A stretch of DNA of 64,000 nt from Paenibacillus borealis (GTDB lineage Bacteria > Bacillota > Bacilli > Paenibacillales > Paenibacillaceae). Location: contig NZ_CP009285.1 in NCBI RefSeq assembly GCF_000758665.1, forward strand, positions 1,612,001 through 1,676,000. The letters are read 5' to 3'. The notes beneath the pieces were generated by a model that saw only the letters and a list, made by a program, of their open reading frames with translations, had not been told where the DNA came from and did not search any database. This document shows, piece after piece, positions 1 to 10,065 of the stretch (positions are counted from its first letter, which is position 1; each line of letters starts with the position of its first letter). The translations under genes and the position numbers were made by a program.

Positions 1-3000
1 ACAAGAAAATGGGAACCCGCTATGGGGGGGATCGGTGATGTAAGTATTGACATGCCGGGTTTTACCCTTAAAAATCTACGTTTTGATCTGACCACTCGTC
101 ACTTGGAGTATGATATTGTCCCGGATGGGCCGATTGTTATGAAATCTTCAAATCAGAATTGGTATAGTTCTAACTCTAGAGCTAGAAAATTAGAAATATA
201 TACCGATATGAGTTCACCGACGTATAGCGGAATCTCACAGTTTAGCCAGTGGATGGTTGATGAATTCCCGGCTACATCAACTGTTAATACAATCTCTTTT
301 GATCCATCAACCCCCCCTACAGGCAAGTGGTATCAATCATGGCCATCGAACATCGACATACCAACTAAAGTAACAGTCTCCGTTGGAGTAGCTGATTATC
401 ATTATCTATACACATTATCCAATGGTTGGTCGAATAGCACTAATCGTTATTTTTACGATGTGCCGTTAATTATCAATTCAGCACCAAGTCTAACCGTAAC
501 GACTCCGAGCGAACAACAGCTCATCAACGAGCCGGGCTTCAGCGGGATGAACATTGAAGGATATGTACGCGATGTGGACAATAACGATCTGGTGGTCAGT
601 GCGGAGATCCCGAATGTGTTCTATAAGAAAGTAACCATTCCGCAGGCATTATATAATAAACCATTTTCCATACCCATAGACGTTTTGGCAGACGGTATAC
701 CTCCTGGACGGCATACGATCACTGTCAAAGTCGTCGATCCCTACAACTTTAAAGACGAAAGGACGCTAAATGTAAATGTATCCTACAGGTTAAGGAATAA
801 GTCATTTATCTTAATCAATACACCTGTAGACATCACTACATCCTACACAGATTATGAGGGGGACCCGAAGTATCAAGACAGGTACCGGTATGATCATGAC
901 CCGAACTTTTTTGACAATTCGATGGGGATCATTGGTGACAGTGGTCTATGGCGAACTTCCCAATACCAGTCGTTCCCGTACAGCGGGGTGTATACGGCCA
1001 CCTTCCAGGCTCGGGATAATCCGAGAAATGATGATAGGTTCGATGAATACCGGCTATGGAGCCGCGATAATTTATCATCCATGACGTTTATGGTACACCG
1101 GAAGCCAATAGCTTTATTTAGTGCGAAGCTAACGGGGGGATGGCTCCAAATTACAGACAGCTCCTATGACCTTGATCATATTAAGGCTTATAATAAGGGA
1201 TTAATGGATTGGCAATGGCAGTATAAAAAAACCGGATCCGAAATGTGGATGGACGGTCAACCGCCTGCGCAGCTGCCGACAGCCGAGCAATATGATATCC
1301 GGCTGCGGGTGCGTGATGTGGACGGAGAAAACGGAGCAGGAGTTTGGAGTGACTGGTGTGTGCGGACCGTAGGCAGTGCCGGAAACCTTCCACCGGTTGC
1401 GCTCTTTACGGTAGATCCCAACATTGTATCCTATCGTAAGTCTACGACAGTCACAGACAAGTCCTTTGATCCGGATAATGATCCACTTGATGTCTATAGT
1501 TGGACTGTGGTTAAGGACGGTTGGCAGCAGGTATGGAGCCATTGGGGCGGGGCGGCTACACCTCCGAATATTGCTGCTTATGGAGTCGGGACATATCAAT
1601 TAACCCTGCAGGTCCACGATAATAGGGGGCTTTGGTCAGAGCCCTACAGTCAGATCGTTCAGGTCATGAACCATCCACCTGCAGCTGCGTTCAATATACC
1701 ATCTGAAGTGTACCGGGATACGGTAATTCCGCTAGAAAATTTGACACCCGATCCGGACGGGGATGGGGACGCACTGAGTTATGGCTGGAACGCACGGATC
1801 AATAACTCCGGCTATTATTATACCAGCGGTAATCGGAGTCCAGTTATGACGATCCGTGATTTAATTGCAAACTATGGGATATCACAGCAGCAGGCTATCT
1901 CTGATGGCTGGGAAATGCGGCTTACAGCATCGGATGGATCGCTAAGCTCTAATGCCACCCGTATGTTTACGGTCAAAAATCATGTTCCAACGGCTGAAAT
2001 CAATGGGCCAACGATTGTATACCAACATGACAGCAAAACCTACTATGGTATTGATGTTGATGAAGATTCATCCGATGCGGGTAGTTTGCAGTATTACTGG
2101 AAAATAACCGATAGCGATGGAACCACAGCAATGTACCGCACAGCCAATATAAATATAGATTTCCCGGACACCGGGACATATACCTTAGAACATTGGGTAG
2201 TGGACCAAATCGGTGCGAAGTCAAACGTAGCTAAGCTGAAGGTTGATGTCATAGAAAACCAGGCTCCAGCTATCACGCTTACGGCTCCGGCAGGTACGGT
2301 TACAAATCCAACTATTCTGGATGCAGAGCTGCAGGGAGATCCTCTCATTAGGTGGAACTACAGTGATCCGGAGAACGATCCGCAGGAGAAATACCGGCTG
2401 GAGTTCTTCTCGAAAGACGGGCAGTTGGCCAAAACAGTCGAGAATACAGATTCGACCGGCGGATTGCGGCAGTATCAGGTGCCTAATCCCACCTTTGAAC
2501 GGTTCGCGATTTTCAGCCTATACGCCCGGGCTTATTCAAAAGGCTCCTGGTCAGAAGTCTCCAATGAAAAAGCCTTCATCATCGATAATCCGCCGCAGGC
2601 CGGGTTTACCCTAATGACGGATACGGGCCGCAATGCAGCAGCGGTGCCCATTTACCGGACGGATGTACTGCAGATCACCAGCACTGCAACAGATCAGGAT
2701 ATCCCGAAGGGCGACAGTATTAAACATCAATACTTCCTGAAGTCTTCAAGCGGGACGGAAGGGATGGCCAGCGTACAGGAGAGCTTCACCAAGCAGTTCA
2801 CCTCAAACGGAATCTTTACGCTGCGGCAAGTCGTTACGGACAGTCTGGGACTATACCGGGAGCTGTCGCAGAATATTACGGTTGTGAACCGGCTGCCGCA
2901 GGTCACCATCACATATCCAACGAGCACAAGCGCAGCTAATCCTACAATTGTTAGTACGCTCACCCCAGTGATTAAGTGGGATTATCAGGATGAAGACGGC

Positions 3001-3603
3001 GATGTGCAGCAGCGCTTCAACGTACGTATTATTAATCTGGCAAGCGGAGCCGTGAAGATCCAGTCCGGTGAACAGGTATCCGGCGCTAAGCAGTGGCAGG
3101 TTCCTAACGGCACGCTTGCCGAAAATGAGAAATATGCAGTGGAAGTTGAGGGGTATGACGGGTTCGGTTGGAGCAATGTATCTTCGCGCAAATATATGAT
3201 GGTCAATCTGCTCAGCATTAAGGGGGCAGTCCAGCACACTGAGGAATGGAACAGCAACCGTCAGGCTTACAATCTGAAGAAGAGCGGGGATGCGGAAAGT
3301 CCGCGGGGGTATACTGTCTATTGGGCGGGGGAGAAATTCGTACTGCAAGGCACGGCAACCGGATTGCCGGACACCGTTCAGGTTACAATGAGCGGGGGGT
3401 ACACAGCACAGCTGAGTCCAACCGGAAGTGACAAGACCAAGTGGACAGGTGAACTGGCAGATCCTTCGTTCGAACAGCTGCCGGATGGCCCGGTTACGTT
3501 CACTTTCACTGCGACCAATGAGTTCCATACAAAAGTTGATACGGTTACAGTAACAATCTTGGGGGATTGGTCAGAATATTATCAGAGTCATCGCGTTAAA
3601 TAG
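1..3603 (+). CDS. Large PKD/Ig-like repeat surface protein (5' end outside window)
   Basis: The reading frame is open from base 1 with no stop, so the gene almost certainly begins upstream; the first in-window ATG is at 22. About 1200 residues are visible. They form a string of beta-sandwich modules separated by short N-x-P-P/A linkers: starts such as APSLTVTTP (about residue 160), PPVALFTVDP (460), HPPAAAFNIP (555), HVPTAEINGP (660), QAPAITLTAP (750), PPQAGFTLMT (860) and LPQVTITYP (960). Asp-rich motifs such as DPDNDPLD and DPDGDGDALS resemble PKD and related Ig-like folds. Two modules (about 770-855 and 975-1060) are clearly homologous, both with NPTI near the start and QVPN before a W-S-x-V-S motif. 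No enzyme domain or membrane anchor is seen in the visible part and it ends without an SLH or LPXTG signal. Inference: secreted or surface adhesion or structural protein; the N-terminus would decide. Confidence 0.8.
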   Translation, partial: TRKWEPAMGGIGDVSIDMPGFTLKNLRFDLTTRHLEYDIVPDGPIVMKSSNQNWYSSNSRARKLEIYTDMSSPTYSGISQFSQWMVDEFPATSTVNTISFDPSTPPTGKWYQSWPSNIDIPTKVTVSVGVADYHYLYTLSNGWSNSTNRYFYDVPLIINSAPSLTVTTPSEQQLINEPGFSGMNIEGYVRDVDNNDLVVSAEIPNVFYKKVTIPQALYNKPFSIPIDVLADGIPPGRHTITVKVVDPYNFKDERTLNVNVSYRLRNKSFILINTPVDITTSYTDYEGDPKYQDRYRYDHDPNFFDNSMGIIGDSGLWRTSQYQSFPYSGVYTATFQARDNPRNDDRFDEYRLWSRDNLSSMTFMVHRKPIALFSAKLTGGWLQITDSSYDLDHIKAYNKGLMDWQWQYKKTGSEMWMDGQPPAQLPTAEQYDIRLRVRDVDGENGAGVWSDWCVRTVGSAGNLPPVALFTVDPNIVSYRKSTTVTDKSFDPDNDPLDVYSWTVVKDGWQQVWSHWGGAATPPNIAAYGVGTYQLTLQVHDNRGLWSEPYSQIVQVMNHPPAAAFNIPSEVYRDTVIPLENLTPDPDGDGDALSYGWNARINNSGYYYTSGNRSPVMTIRDLIANYGISQQQAISDGWEMRLTASDGSLSSNATRMFTVKNHVPTAEINGPTIVYQHDSKTYYGIDVDEDSSDAGSLQYYWKITDSDGTTAMYRTANINIDFPDTGTYTLEHWVVDQIGAKSNVAKLKVDVIENQAPAITLTAPAGTVTNPTILDAELQGDPLIRWNYSDPENDPQEKYRLEFFSKDGQLAKTVENTDSTGGLRQYQVPNPTFERFAIFSLYARAYSKGSWSEVSNEKAFIIDNPPQAGFTLMTDTGRNAAAVPIYRTDVLQITSTATDQDIPKGDSIKHQYFLKSSSGTEGMASVQESFTKQFTSNGIFTLRQVVTDSLGLYRELSQNITVVNRLPQVTITYPTSTSAANPTIVSTLTPVIKWDYQDEDGDVQQRFNVRIINLASGAVKIQSGEQVSGAKQWQVPNGTLAENEKYAVEVEGYDGFGWSNVSSRKYMMVNLLSIKGAVQHTEEWNSNRQAYNLKKSGDAESPRGYTVYWAGEKFVLQGTATGLPDTVQVTMSGGYTAQLSPTGSDKTKWTGELADPSFEQLPDGPVTFTFTATNEFHTKVDTVTVTILGDWSEYYQSHRVK

Positions 3604-3685
3604 CGGGGAAACTCAGTCCTGCGTTACTGGTATCCTATTCTTAAATGTCCATTCACGCAGCTTCCTACGGACGGAGGGAGATCGT

Positions 3686-4330
3686 TCAGACGATTTCCTC
3701 AGTCCGTTCTTCATTTAAGCGGAGCATTCGTGCGGCGACAGCACCAGGAACAGGTGAACTGGCGTTATGCATACTGGATGTAAGGAGAGCCACGCGGTTA
3801 TTCCGGTGCATATAATAGGAGAGTTTGCCGCTGAAAATTTTGTGGGCACACAGGGACGAGGCGAAATCCTCCGGAGTGACGAAGCATGAGGGCTTGGCTA
3901 CCGGATGTACGGCCGTTTCTTCAAATACAGACGCTACAAAATGTGAGCAGAAGAAAGCATCCTCCCGGTCGATCCGGATATTCAGCAGCACACCCACCAG
4001 GCCGAGCAGGTGATATTTATAGCGCTCCTGATTCTGCATCATACCTTGAACATGATTGTACATGGTGTCATACTCTTCGGCACTGACTCTGAGCTGATAG
4101 ATGGCACAGTCTGCACTGCTATAGAACGGATGAATGAAGTTCTCATGGATCAGTCCGGCGATAAACGGGTTGTGCACTCTTTTTCTCCCGAAGCTGTAGA
4201 CCTCGCGCAGTTCACTGTCAAAGGCGATCGAAGCATGATTCAGCTCTGCTTTGGTGAACCATTTAATAATTCCACTGAAGGCTGTACCCGTTCCGGTAAG
4301 CACAATATAGATATCTCTATTTGCAGTCAT
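3686..4330 (-). CDS. Permuted papain-like amidase (YiiX/NlpC-P60-type fold)
   Basis: A 214-residue protein with the layout of the permuted papain-like (YaeF/YiiX) cysteine amidases. An N-terminal IYIVLTGTGTAFSGIIKWFT segment leads to a His in NHASIAF (about residue 31), and the Cys lies late in FFCSHFVASVFEE (about residue 126). In this family His precedes Cys, the reverse of classic NlpC/P60. No signal peptide is seen, so it may be cytoplasmic or peripheral. It points away from tkt and no partner gene is adjacent. Substrate is unknown; relatives act on amide or lipid-linked bonds. The function is a family-level inference. Confidence 0.75.
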   Translation of the reverse strand: MTANRDIYIVLTGTGTAFSGIIKWFTKAELNHASIAFDSELREVYSFGRKRVHNPFIAGLIHENFIHPFYSSADCAIYQLRVSAEEYDTMYNHVQGMMQNQERYKYHLLGLVGVLLNIRIDREDAFFCSHFVASVFEETAVHPVAKPSCFVTPEDFASSLCAHKIFSGKLSYYMHRNNRVALLTSSMHNASSPVPGAVAARMLRLNEERTEEIV

Positions 4331-4662
4331 CTTCGAAATCCCTTTCTGCTGGAAGTAATGGATAATCCGGTAAAAAATATTGCTGAGGTACTTCCATCTT
4401 ACTGTATAAATCAGCTTTGTAAAACAAACTTTAGTCTTAGATAGAAACTAGACTTAAGGCTAAGTCCTTCCATTCCAGTGCTGTATCCTCCAAAACCCTC
4501 CTGAAACTCGGTAAAGCTCGCGGTAGAGTGCATAGACTTGGCAGAAGCCGCTAAATATAAGTTGTCTGGAACTGAGGCTAGCAAAAACAATTGGAAATGC
4601 TTCCACTTACGTGATACAATAATAGTCAAAATGACATTCTTGATTTGAGGAGGATTATTTTA
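4331..4662. other. Divergent intergenic region upstream of amidase and tkt
   Basis: About 330 bases without a convincing gene. It must carry the leftward promoter of the amidase gene and the rightward tkt promoter (annotated separately). A 72-codon leftward frame here has no ribosome site and no recognisable protein character. Confidence 0.6.
4591..4620 (+). promoter_or_regulatory. Sigma-A-type promoter of tkt
   Basis: TTGGAA at 4591-4596, an 18-base spacer and TACAAT at 4615-4620, with TG one base before the -10 (extended -10). It lies 42 bases before the tkt start. Assignment is from sequence only. Confidence 0.5.
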
Positions 4663-6714
4663 ATGACTGAACAAGCAAAAAAAGATCAAGCCATTCATAA
4701 AGAAGAAAACTCGACGGTGGACAACCTGGCCATCACTACGATCCGTACACTTGCTATTGATGCGATTGAAAAAGCGAATTCCGGACATCCCGGCATGCCG
4801 ATGGGTTCCGCACCTATGGGATACCAGTTGTTCGCCAAGACGATGAATCATAACCCGGATCACCCGACTTGGGTCAACCGTGACCGTTTTGTATTGTCCG
4901 CCGGACATGGTTCCATGCTGCTCTACAGTTTGCTGCACCTGAGCGGCTATGATCTGCCGATGGAAGAATTGAAGCAGTTCCGCCAATGGGGCAGCCTGAC
5001 ACCGGGACATCCGGAGTTCGGCCACACTGCAGGTGTAGATGCGACAACCGGTCCGCTTGGACAAGGTATCGGTATGGCTGTAGGTATGGCAATGGCTGAA
5101 GCGCAGCTGGGTGCTACTTACAATAAAGACGAACATAATGTGATCGACCACTATACGTACGCAATTTGTGGCGACGGCGACCTGATGGAAGGGATCTCTT
5201 CCGAGTCAGCTTCGCTTGCTGGCCATCTGAAGCTGGGCAAACTGATTGTAATGTATGATTCCAATGATATTTCCCTCGACGGCAAGCTGAACCTTGCGTT
5301 CTCCGAGAATGTGGCCAAACGTTTCGAAGCTTACGGCTGGCAGGTTCTGCGCGTAGAAGACGGCAACGATCTTCCTGCACTGGGTAAGGCTCTTGCTGAG
5401 GCTCAAGCTGACAGCAGCAAGCCAACATTGATCGAAGTGAAGACTGTTATCGGCTACGGCAGCCCGAACAAACAAGGTAAAGGCGGCCATGGCGGTACTC
5501 ACGGCTCCCCGCTGGGTGCTGATGAAGCCAAACTTACGAAGGACTTCTACAAATGGGTATATGAAGAAGATTTCTTTGTACCGGATGAAGTGCGCGCCAG
5601 CTTTGCTGAAGTGAAAGCCAAAGGGATTGCAGCTAACAAAGCATGGGATGAGAAGTTTGCAGCCTACAAGAAAGCTTATCCTGAGCTTGCGGCACAGCTT
5701 GAGACTGCACTCAGCGGCGAGCTTCCTGAAGGCTGGGATGCTAATCTGCCATTCTACAAAGCAGAAGACAAAGCCGTATCCACCCGTGTAGCTTCCGGTA
5801 ATGCGCTGAACGGTTTGACTGCCGGTATTCCGCAGCTGGTTGGGGGTTCTGCTGACCTTGAGAGCTCGACAATGACTCACTTGAACGGTCTGTCCCAGTT
5901 CACTTCGGAATCTTATGACGGCCGTAACATTTACTTCGGCGTCCGTGAATTCGGGATGGCTGCGGCCATGAACGGGATTGCACTGCACAGCGGTCTCAAA
6001 GTATTCGGCGGTACGTTCTTCGTATTCACGGATTATCTGCGTCCGGCTGTCCGTCTGGCTTCCATCATGAAGCTGCCGGTAACCTACGTGCTCACACATG
6101 ACAGTATCGCTGTTGGTGAAGACGGTCCTACCCATGAGCCGATTGAACAGCTGGCTTCCCTGCGTATCATTCCAGGCCTTACGGTGCTTCGTCCGGCTGA
6201 CGGCAACGAAACTTCAGCAGCTTGGGCTTATGCTATGGAGAACACAGCCAATCCGGTAGCGCTGGTACTGACCCGTCAGAACCTGCCGATCCTGCCAGGA
6301 ACTGTGGACGGCGTACGTGATAACATCAAACGCGGCGGCTATGTAGTTTCTGATTCCAAGAACGGTACCCCGCAGGCACAGATCATTGCTACAGGCTCTG
6401 AAGTACAGCTGGCTGTTAAGGCTCAGGCTGCTCTTGCTGAAGAAGGTATCGATGTTCGTGTAATCAGCTTGCCAAGCTGGGATCTGTTCGAGAAACAGGA
6501 TAAGGCTTACCGCGACTCCGTTATTCTGCCTGAAGTGAAAGCCCGCCTGGCGATTGAAATGGCGCAGACCTTCGGCTGGGAACGTTATACAGGCGATCAA
6601 GGCGACATCCTGGGTATCACTACCTTCGGCGCTTCTGCCCCTGGCGATACAGTAATCAGAGAGTACGGCTTCACCGTGGAAAATGTAGTCAGCCGCGTGA
6701 AAGCCCTGCTATAA
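4663..6714 (+). CDS. tkt: Transketolase
   Basis: A 683-residue thiamine-diphosphate enzyme that moves two-carbon ketol units between sugar phosphates in the pentose phosphate pathway. Start chosen at ATG 4663, with AGGAGG at 4648-4653 nine bases upstream; an in-frame TTG at 4645 overlaps the ribosome site and is rejected. Visible hallmarks are [15 protein letters not shown] near residue 28, SAGHGSML near 80, the GDGDLMEG diphosphate/Mg motif near 170, and [15 protein letters not shown] near 478, which contributes substrate-binding His residues. Length matches bacterial transketolases. It is followed after 34 bases by ppnP with no terminator between, so the two are likely cotranscribed. Confidence 0.97.
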   Translation: MTEQAKKDQAIHKEENSTVDNLAITTIRTLAIDAIEKANSGHPGMPMGSAPMGYQLFAKTMNHNPDHPTWVNRDRFVLSAGHGSMLLYSLLHLSGYDLPMEELKQFRQWGSLTPGHPEFGHTAGVDATTGPLGQGIGMAVGMAMAEAQLGATYNKDEHNVIDHYTYAICGDGDLMEGISSESASLAGHLKLGKLIVMYDSNDISLDGKLNLAFSENVAKRFEAYGWQVLRVEDGNDLPALGKALAEAQADSSKPTLIEVKTVIGYGSPNKQGKGGHGGTHGSPLGADEAKLTKDFYKWVYEEDFFVPDEVRASFAEVKAKGIAANKAWDEKFAAYKKAYPELAAQLETALSGELPEGWDANLPFYKAEDKAVSTRVASGNALNGLTAGIPQLVGGSADLESSTMTHLNGLSQFTSESYDGRNIYFGVREFGMAAAMNGIALHSGLKVFGGTFFVFTDYLRPAVRLASIMKLPVTYVLTHDSIAVGEDGPTHEPIEQLASLRIIPGLTVLRPADGNETSAAWAYAMENTANPVALVLTRQNLPILPGTVDGVRDNIKRGGYVVSDSKNGTPQAQIIATGSEVQLAVKAQAALAEEGIDVRVISLPSWDLFEKQDKAYRDSVILPEVKARLAIEMAQTFGWERYTGDQGDILGITTFGASAPGDTVIREYGFTVENVVSRVKALL

Positions 6715-6748
6715 TAGACGGATTAACGACAAAGGGGAGAATAAGCAT

Positions 6749-7066
6749 ATGAGTCAGTTCACCAACGCGACAATTCAAAAAGCAGCGAACATCTATTACG
6801 ACGGAAAAGTTACCAGCCGTACAGTTACTTTAGAGGATGGTACTAAGGTGACACTCGGCATTATGCTGCCTGGAGTATATGAATTCGGCACTGAAGGTCC
6901 GGAGACGATGGAAATCCTCTCAGGTAAGCTTAAAGTACTGCTTCCCGGTACTGACGTGTGGAAAGACATCGATGGAACAGAAACGTTCCATGTTCCCGGC
7001 AACTCCAAATTTGCGCTGGAAGTCTTCGCATTAACTGATTATTGCTGTTCTTACCCGATTGTGTAA
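6749..7066 (+). CDS. ppnP: Pyrimidine/purine nucleoside phosphorylase (DUF1255)
   Basis: A 105-residue single-domain cupin matching the PpnP (YaiE) family, which phosphorolyses a broad set of nucleosides to base and ribose-1-phosphate. Diagnostic stretches are KANIYYDGKVTSRTV-like text at the N-terminus, LGIMLPGVYEFGT in the middle, ETMEILSGKLKVLLPG and a final FHVPGNSKFAL. ATG has a GGGGAG site nine bases upstream. It sits 34 bases after tkt and before a strong terminator. The pairing is sensible because ribose phosphate from nucleosides feeds the transketolase pathway (inference). Confidence 0.92.
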   Translation: MSQFTNATIQKAANIYYDGKVTSRTVTLEDGTKVTLGIMLPGVYEFGTEGPETMEILSGKLKVLLPGTDVWKDIDGTETFHVPGNSKFALEVFALTDYCCSYPIV

Positions 7067-7087
7067 TTCAAAAGTATAGAAATGTAG

Positions 7088-7125
7088 AAATCCCCCGGGA
7101 GCTTTCGGCTGCCGGGGGATTTCTT
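7088..7125 (+). terminator. Intrinsic terminator of tkt-ppnP
   Basis: Perfect 11-bp stem AAATCCCCCGG / CCGGGGGATTT with a 13-base loop followed by TTCTTTG. Confidence 0.9.
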
Positions 7126-7356
7126 TGTATACAGATAATAATTGAAATGGCGATTGAGGGGTAAATGAGGAGAGTGTTGCCATATGACCGAAAATTTGTT
7201 ACCATTAAATAAGAACGTATGTTTGTTATTTTAGGTGCTCAGAGGTGCAGAGAAGTGAAATTTATAGGCTGCATTCGGATAATTACATAAGCTGTAACTA
7301 TGGGGAACTTCGGAGAGGGCGAGCGCTGTACTTAGTATATTTTATAATGCTGCATT
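7126..7356. other. Intergenic, nothing recognised
   Basis: The gap between the ppnP terminator and the terminator of the leftward dehydrogenase gene. No coding frame with a ribosome site, repeat or RNA structure stands out. Confidence 0.5.
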
Positions 7357-7387
7357 TAAAAGGCGCAGCCTCAATCCGGCTGCGCCT
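7357..7387 (-). terminator. Intrinsic terminator of the leftward dehydrogenase gene
   Basis: Perfect 10-bp stem AGGCGCAGCC / GGCTGCGCCT (7361-7370 and 7378-7387) with a 7-base loop. On the minus strand it is followed by TTTT and lies just past the stop of the dehydrogenase. Confidence 0.85.
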
Positions 7388-7414
7388 GCGGTAATTGCAT
7401 ATGAGTAAAGTGAA

Positions 7415-8317
7415 CTACTCCTGGTCAGCCTTGCCGCCAATCTTCTGGCCGATCCAGTCTTCGTAGGATTTCACCACAGCGGATAGGTCTTCGTCGCCGT
7501 AGCCGTGGTTGAAGCCCGCCTGGAACATGCTCTTGGCTACACCAAGCATAGGGGAGGGTACGCCGGTGGAATCGCTGAGCGAGGATGCCAGCTTGAGATC
7601 CTTGAGCATCAGGGCAAGGGAGAACTGGTTGCTGAAATCATTATCAATAATCTTCTGTCCCTTCAGCTCAGCCTGTTTGCTGCCTGCCGATCCGTTCTTC
7701 ACCAGCTCGAGGAACTTGTCTGCGGGAACGCCTGATTTCACGGCGATGGAGAAGCCTTCGGCGAGTGCGACATTATGAATGCCGACCATGGCATTGTGAG
7801 CGAGCTTGGCTACGGCACCGCTGCCGTTAGCACCCATATGCAGCAGCAGTCTGCCCATGGAGTCAAAGATATCACGATGCTCTTCAATAACTGCGGCGCT
7901 GCCGCCAACCATGAAGACGAGAGTGCCTTCGATGGCCGCAGGCTTGCTGCCCGTTACCGGAGCATCGAGGAAGCTGCCGCCCCGTTCTTCTACGGCCGCG
8001 GCAATTTCCTTCGCGAGGCCGGGTGAGATGGTGCTGGAATCTACAACGGTGGTTCCGGGCTGAAGGGTAGCCAGAATGCCATTATTACCGTAGAAGACTT
8101 CCCGGATCGAATCATCATTGCTGATCATGGTAATAATAACATTCTTGCCTTCAGCCGCAGCCTGCGGGGTAGCGGCAACCTTCGCGCCTTCCTGCTCCAG
8201 AGGTCTGCATTTCTCTGCTGTGCGGTTGTACACCGTAACCTCAAAGCCGCTGCGCAGCAGGTTCGACGCCATAGGCGCTCCCATCGTTCCGAGTCCGATA
8301 AAGCCGATCTGTTTCAT
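7415..8317 (-). CDS. NAD(P)-dependent beta-hydroxyacid dehydrogenase (3-hydroxyisobutyrate dehydrogenase family)
   Basis: A 300-residue protein from ATG at 8317, preceded by AAAGGTGG; an in-frame ATG 30 bases earlier lies before the ribosome site and is less likely. The Rossmann motif GFIGLGTMG is at residues 4-12. The family substrate motif DAPVTGS is at 118-124. The catalytic Lys is in KLAHN near residue 171. The family includes 3-hydroxyisobutyrate dehydrogenase, tartronate semialdehyde reductase and GlxR/YihU-type enzymes, and the sequence alone does not select a substrate. Monocistronic, with its own terminator. It may act in branched-chain or glyoxylate metabolism (inference). Confidence 0.88.
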   Translation of the reverse strand: MKQIGFIGLGTMGAPMASNLLRSGFEVTVYNRTAEKCRPLEQEGAKVAATPQAAAEGKNVIITMISNDDSIREVFYGNNGILATLQPGTTVVDSSTISPGLAKEIAAAVEERGGSFLDAPVTGSKPAAIEGTLVFMVGGSAAVIEEHRDIFDSMGRLLLHMGANGSGAVAKLAHNAMVGIHNVALAEGFSIAVKSGVPADKFLELVKNGSAGSKQAELKGQKIIDNDFSNQFSLALMLKDLKLASSLSDSTGVPSPMLGVAKSMFQAGFNHGYGDEDLSAVVKSYEDWIGQKIGGKADQE

Positions 8318-8488
8318 TTCATTTCCACCTTTGCTCTTTGAGATCATAATTATTGAAACTAAGTTTGTCTACATTCTATCAGAAGGTCCTGGCATGTTCC
8401 ACAGAACAGGTTTCCAGTTCTGTACAGTAACCGCTTCCATGAAACTTTCATAAACATGGTTCCAAAGCCGGGGATATGCCTTAAGACC

Positions 8489-8517
8489 TTGCCAGTCAAG
8501 GCAAATTAAAGTATCCT
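8489..8517 (+). promoter_or_regulatory. Sigma-A-type promoter of pgi
   Basis: TTGCCA at 8489-8494, 17-base spacer, TATCCT at 8512-8517, 65 bases before the pgi start codon. Confidence 0.5.
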
Positions 8518-8581
8518 AGATAATAATGTTGCAACAAACGGTGTCAAATCTAAAGAGATAAACAGGAGGCTACCATTACCG

Positions 8582-9937
8582 ATGTCCAAGAAGATTAATT
8601 TTGACTACACCAAAGCCCTTTCCTTCTTCAGCCAGACTGAGATTGACTATTTCGCCGCTCCGGTGAAACTGGCCCACGAACAGCTGCATAACAAGAGCGG
8701 AGCCGGCTCCGATTACCTGGGCTGGATTGATCTCCCTACAGCGTATGACAAGGAAGAGTTCGCCCGTATCCAGCAGGCTGCCAAGAAGATTCAGAGTGAT
8801 TCCGATGTACTGATCGTTATCGGTATCGGCGGATCTTACCTGGGAGCACGCGCAGCTATTGAGGCGCTTTCGCATTCTTTCTACAATAACCTGTCCAAGG
8901 ACAAACGCAAGACTCCGGAAGTTTATTTTGCCGGCAACAACATCAGCTCTACCTACATCACGCATTTGCTTGATCTTGTAGAAGGCAAAGACTTCTCCGT
9001 GAACGTGATCTCCAAATCCGGTACAACTACTGAACCGGCCATTGCTTTCCGTATCTTCCGTGCAGCACTGGAGAAGAAATACGGCAAGGAAGAGGCACGC
9101 AAACGTATCTACGCAACTACAGACAAGGAGAAGGGCGCACTCAAGAAGCTGGCTAATGAAGAAGGCTACGAGTCGTTCATTATTCCTGATGATGTAGGCG
9201 GACGTTATTCCGTACTGACACCGGTAGGCCTTCTGCCCATCGCTGTAGCCGGAATCAACATTGAAGAAATGATGCAAGGGGCTGCAGCTGCTGCCGATGA
9301 GTTCAACAATCCGGATGTAGCTACGAACCAGAGCTATCAATATGCTGCAGTACGTAACGCACTTTACCGCAAAGGCAAGACTACGGAAATCCTCGTGAAC
9401 TACGAGCCATCCCTGCACTTTGTATCTGAATGGTGGAAACAGCTCTACGGCGAAAGCGAAGGTAAGGATTACAAAGGAATCTATCCTTCCTCCGTTGACT
9501 TCTCGACAGACCTGCACTCCATGGGTCAGTTCATTCAAGAAGGTAACCGCAATATCTTTGAAACGGTTATCCAGGTAGAACAGGTACAGCACCATGTATC
9601 GATCGAGTCTGATCCTGATGATCTGGACGGACTGAACTTCCTGACGGGCAAGACGATGGACTTCGTGAACAAGAAGGCCTTCCAGGGAACCATGCTGGCG
9701 CACACAGACGGCCAAGTGCCGAACCTGATCGTCACTATTCCTGACCAGACGCCTTATACTTTCGGCTATCTGGTGTACTTCTTCGAGAAAGCCTGCGGCA
9801 TCAGCGGATACCTGCTGGGTGTGAATCCATTCGACCAGCCGGGCGTTGAAGCATACAAGAAGAATATGTTCGCATTGCTGGGTAAACCGGGCTACGAGAA
9901 AGAAAAGGCAGAGCTGGAAGCCAGACTTACCGAGTAG
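8582..9937 (+). CDS. pgi: Glucose-6-phosphate isomerase
   Basis: A 451-residue phosphoglucose isomerase interconverting glucose-6-phosphate and fructose-6-phosphate in glycolysis. Length and sequence match the short Bacillus-type class. Visible hallmarks are [15 protein letters not shown] near residue 80 (phosphate-binding Gly-rich loop), [12 protein letters not shown] near 142 and [16 protein letters not shown] near 305, which holds the catalytic Glu region. ATG 8582 follows AGGAGG by about 11 bases. Monocistronic with its own promoter. A 472-codon frame on the opposite strand is a codon-bias shadow. Confidence 0.97.
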   Translation: MSKKINFDYTKALSFFSQTEIDYFAAPVKLAHEQLHNKSGAGSDYLGWIDLPTAYDKEEFARIQQAAKKIQSDSDVLIVIGIGGSYLGARAAIEALSHSFYNNLSKDKRKTPEVYFAGNNISSTYITHLLDLVEGKDFSVNVISKSGTTTEPAIAFRIFRAALEKKYGKEEARKRIYATTDKEKGALKKLANEEGYESFIIPDDVGGRYSVLTPVGLLPIAVAGINIEEMMQGAAAAADEFNNPDVATNQSYQYAAVRNALYRKGKTTEILVNYEPSLHFVSEWWKQLYGESEGKDYKGIYPSSVDFSTDLHSMGQFIQEGNRNIFETVIQVEQVQHHVSIESDPDDLDGLNFLTGKTMDFVNKKAFQGTMLAHTDGQVPNLIVTIPDQTPYTFGYLVYFFEKACGISGYLLGVNPFDQPGVEAYKKNMFALLGKPGYEKEKAELEARLTE

Positions 9938-9981
9938 TTGTAACCATACGCGCAGATCATTCATACTAATGTAAGTCATCA

Positions 9982-10020
9982 GGGAGCAGTCCATAGGTAA
10001 CCATTACCGGGACTGCTCCT
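9982..10020 (+). terminator. Hairpin after pgi (weak terminator)
   Basis: GGAGCAGTCC / GGACTGCTCC stem of 10 bp with a loop of about 17 bases. It is followed by AATATATATC rather than a U-run, so termination may be weak or factor-assisted. Confidence 0.5.
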
Positions 10021-10065
10021 AATATATATCAAGTTATCACATGTAGATTAAGGAATGGACAACAA

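Noticed and set aside
5206..6135. 309-codon leftward frame
   Set aside because: Antisense shadow of tkt with no ribosome site.
8576..9994. 472-codon leftward frame
   Set aside because: It mirrors pgi almost exactly, which is an unmistakable enzyme on the other strand, and it has no family features.
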